NCBI GenBank assembly: GCA_034189195.1
Contig: JAXHVI010000112.1
Coordinates: 1-21,195 of the forward strand
Direction: 5' to 3'
DNA from: Desulfosudis sp034189195
GTDB taxonomy: Bacteria > Desulfobacterota > Desulfobacteria > Desulfobacterales > Desulfosudaceae
Length of the DNA stretch: 21,195 nucleotides
A program made the translations under genes and the position numbers. This document shows, in pieces, positions 21,078 to 21,195 of this stretch (position 1 is its first letter; each line of letters opens with the position of its first letter). The notes under the pieces were generated by a model. That model was given only the letters and a program-made list of their open reading frames with translations. It was not told the DNA's origin and did no database searches.

Positions 21078-21195
21078 GTGTCATGTCACGCATTCAATGT
21101 TGGATAAAGCCTTTTAAGTTTGATGCGGGCATCCTTGGTTGTGAACCGCCAGTTGATCACCGCATTTTGTGTGTTTCGGTGGCATTGCCAGGCAT
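21078..21195 (-). mobile_element. 3' end of an IS630-family insertion sequence
   Basis: The element seems to begin after the dinucleotide TA at 21076-21077, the target used by IS630-type elements, with GTGTCATGTCACG as a candidate terminal repeat. It contains the transposase end (21086-21195) and runs past the window edge. The other end, the opposite terminal repeat and the target duplication cannot be seen. Confidence 0.55.
21086..21195 (-). CDS. IS630-family transposase, C-terminal part
   Basis: The minus-strand frame is open to the window edge and ends with INWRFTTKDARIKLKRLYP, a few residues and TGA (21086-21088). The block W-x-FTTxDARIKLKRLYP is typical of the end of IS630-type DDE transposases, which cut and paste DNA at TA sites. 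Only about 35 residues are visible, so whether the gene is intact is unknown. Confidence 0.72.
   Translation of the reverse strand, partial: AWQCHRNTQNAVINWRFTTKDARIKLKRLYPTLNA

Overview
The window reads as chromosomal DNA of a high-GC, Gram-negative, probably anaerobic bacterium of the Desulfobacterota (former Deltaproteobacteria, Desulfobacteraceae-like). This is inferred from the gene order (DHH-CBS-CCA fusion, M50 protease, trpS, scpA, scpB), the radical SAM gene, the glycogen gene set and the repeat types. No species can be named from the sequence alone.

Left half (1-8090), almost all minus strand. Read in transcription order it holds: a DHH-CBS-tRNA nucleotidyltransferase fusion (8090-5400); a 130-bp gap of degenerate hexamer repeats; a site-2-type membrane protease; trpS; scpA and scpB overlapping by ATGA; tRNA-Val(CAC); a stand-alone cyclic-nucleotide-binding protein; and a radical SAM protein with extra C-terminal cysteines. 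At the very start lies the 3' part of a REP-associated (RAYT) transposase, cut off inside the end of the radical SAM gene.

Middle (8091-9208) is a decayed junction. It holds a plausible sigma-70 promoter for the fusion gene with a palindrome at its predicted start site, one REP palindrome, one 77-bp GTCATTGC inverted-repeat element, and an mpl (murein tripeptide ligase) remnant that has lost its 5' end and carries a frameshift near its 3' end. A short stretch that may be a structured-RNA remnant follows.

Right half (9209-20410) is a plus-strand glycogen metabolism region. A 1435-residue debranching enzyme fuses a GH13 glucanotransferase-type domain to a GH133 glucosidase domain. After a 350-bp AT-rich gap come four closely spaced genes: a 102-residue free-standing glycogen-binding (CBM48-like) protein, a GT35 alpha-glucan phosphorylase, a GT5 glycogen synthase, and a branching enzyme that resembles eukaryotic (GH13_8) enzymes. 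A textbook sigma-54 -24/-12 site sits 78 bp before the CBM48 gene, followed by a strong stem-loop in the predicted leader and a perfect Shine-Dalgarno. Together the genes build (synthase, branching), break down (phosphorylase, debranching) and bind glycogen. No ADP-glucose pyrophosphorylase gene is in the window.

Right edge (20411-21195) is mobile or decayed DNA: an inverted pair of REPs (REPIN-like), a hicBA toxin-antitoxin locus whose toxin gene has lost its middle while the antitoxin and a near-consensus promoter remain, a second GTCATTGC repeat half, and the 3' end of an IS630-type transposase running off the window.

The most interesting signals are the sigma-54-driven glycogen operon led by a free CBM48 protein, the pairing of two eukaryote-type enzymes in one bacterial cluster, the internally deleted hicA, and the REP/RAYT remnants.
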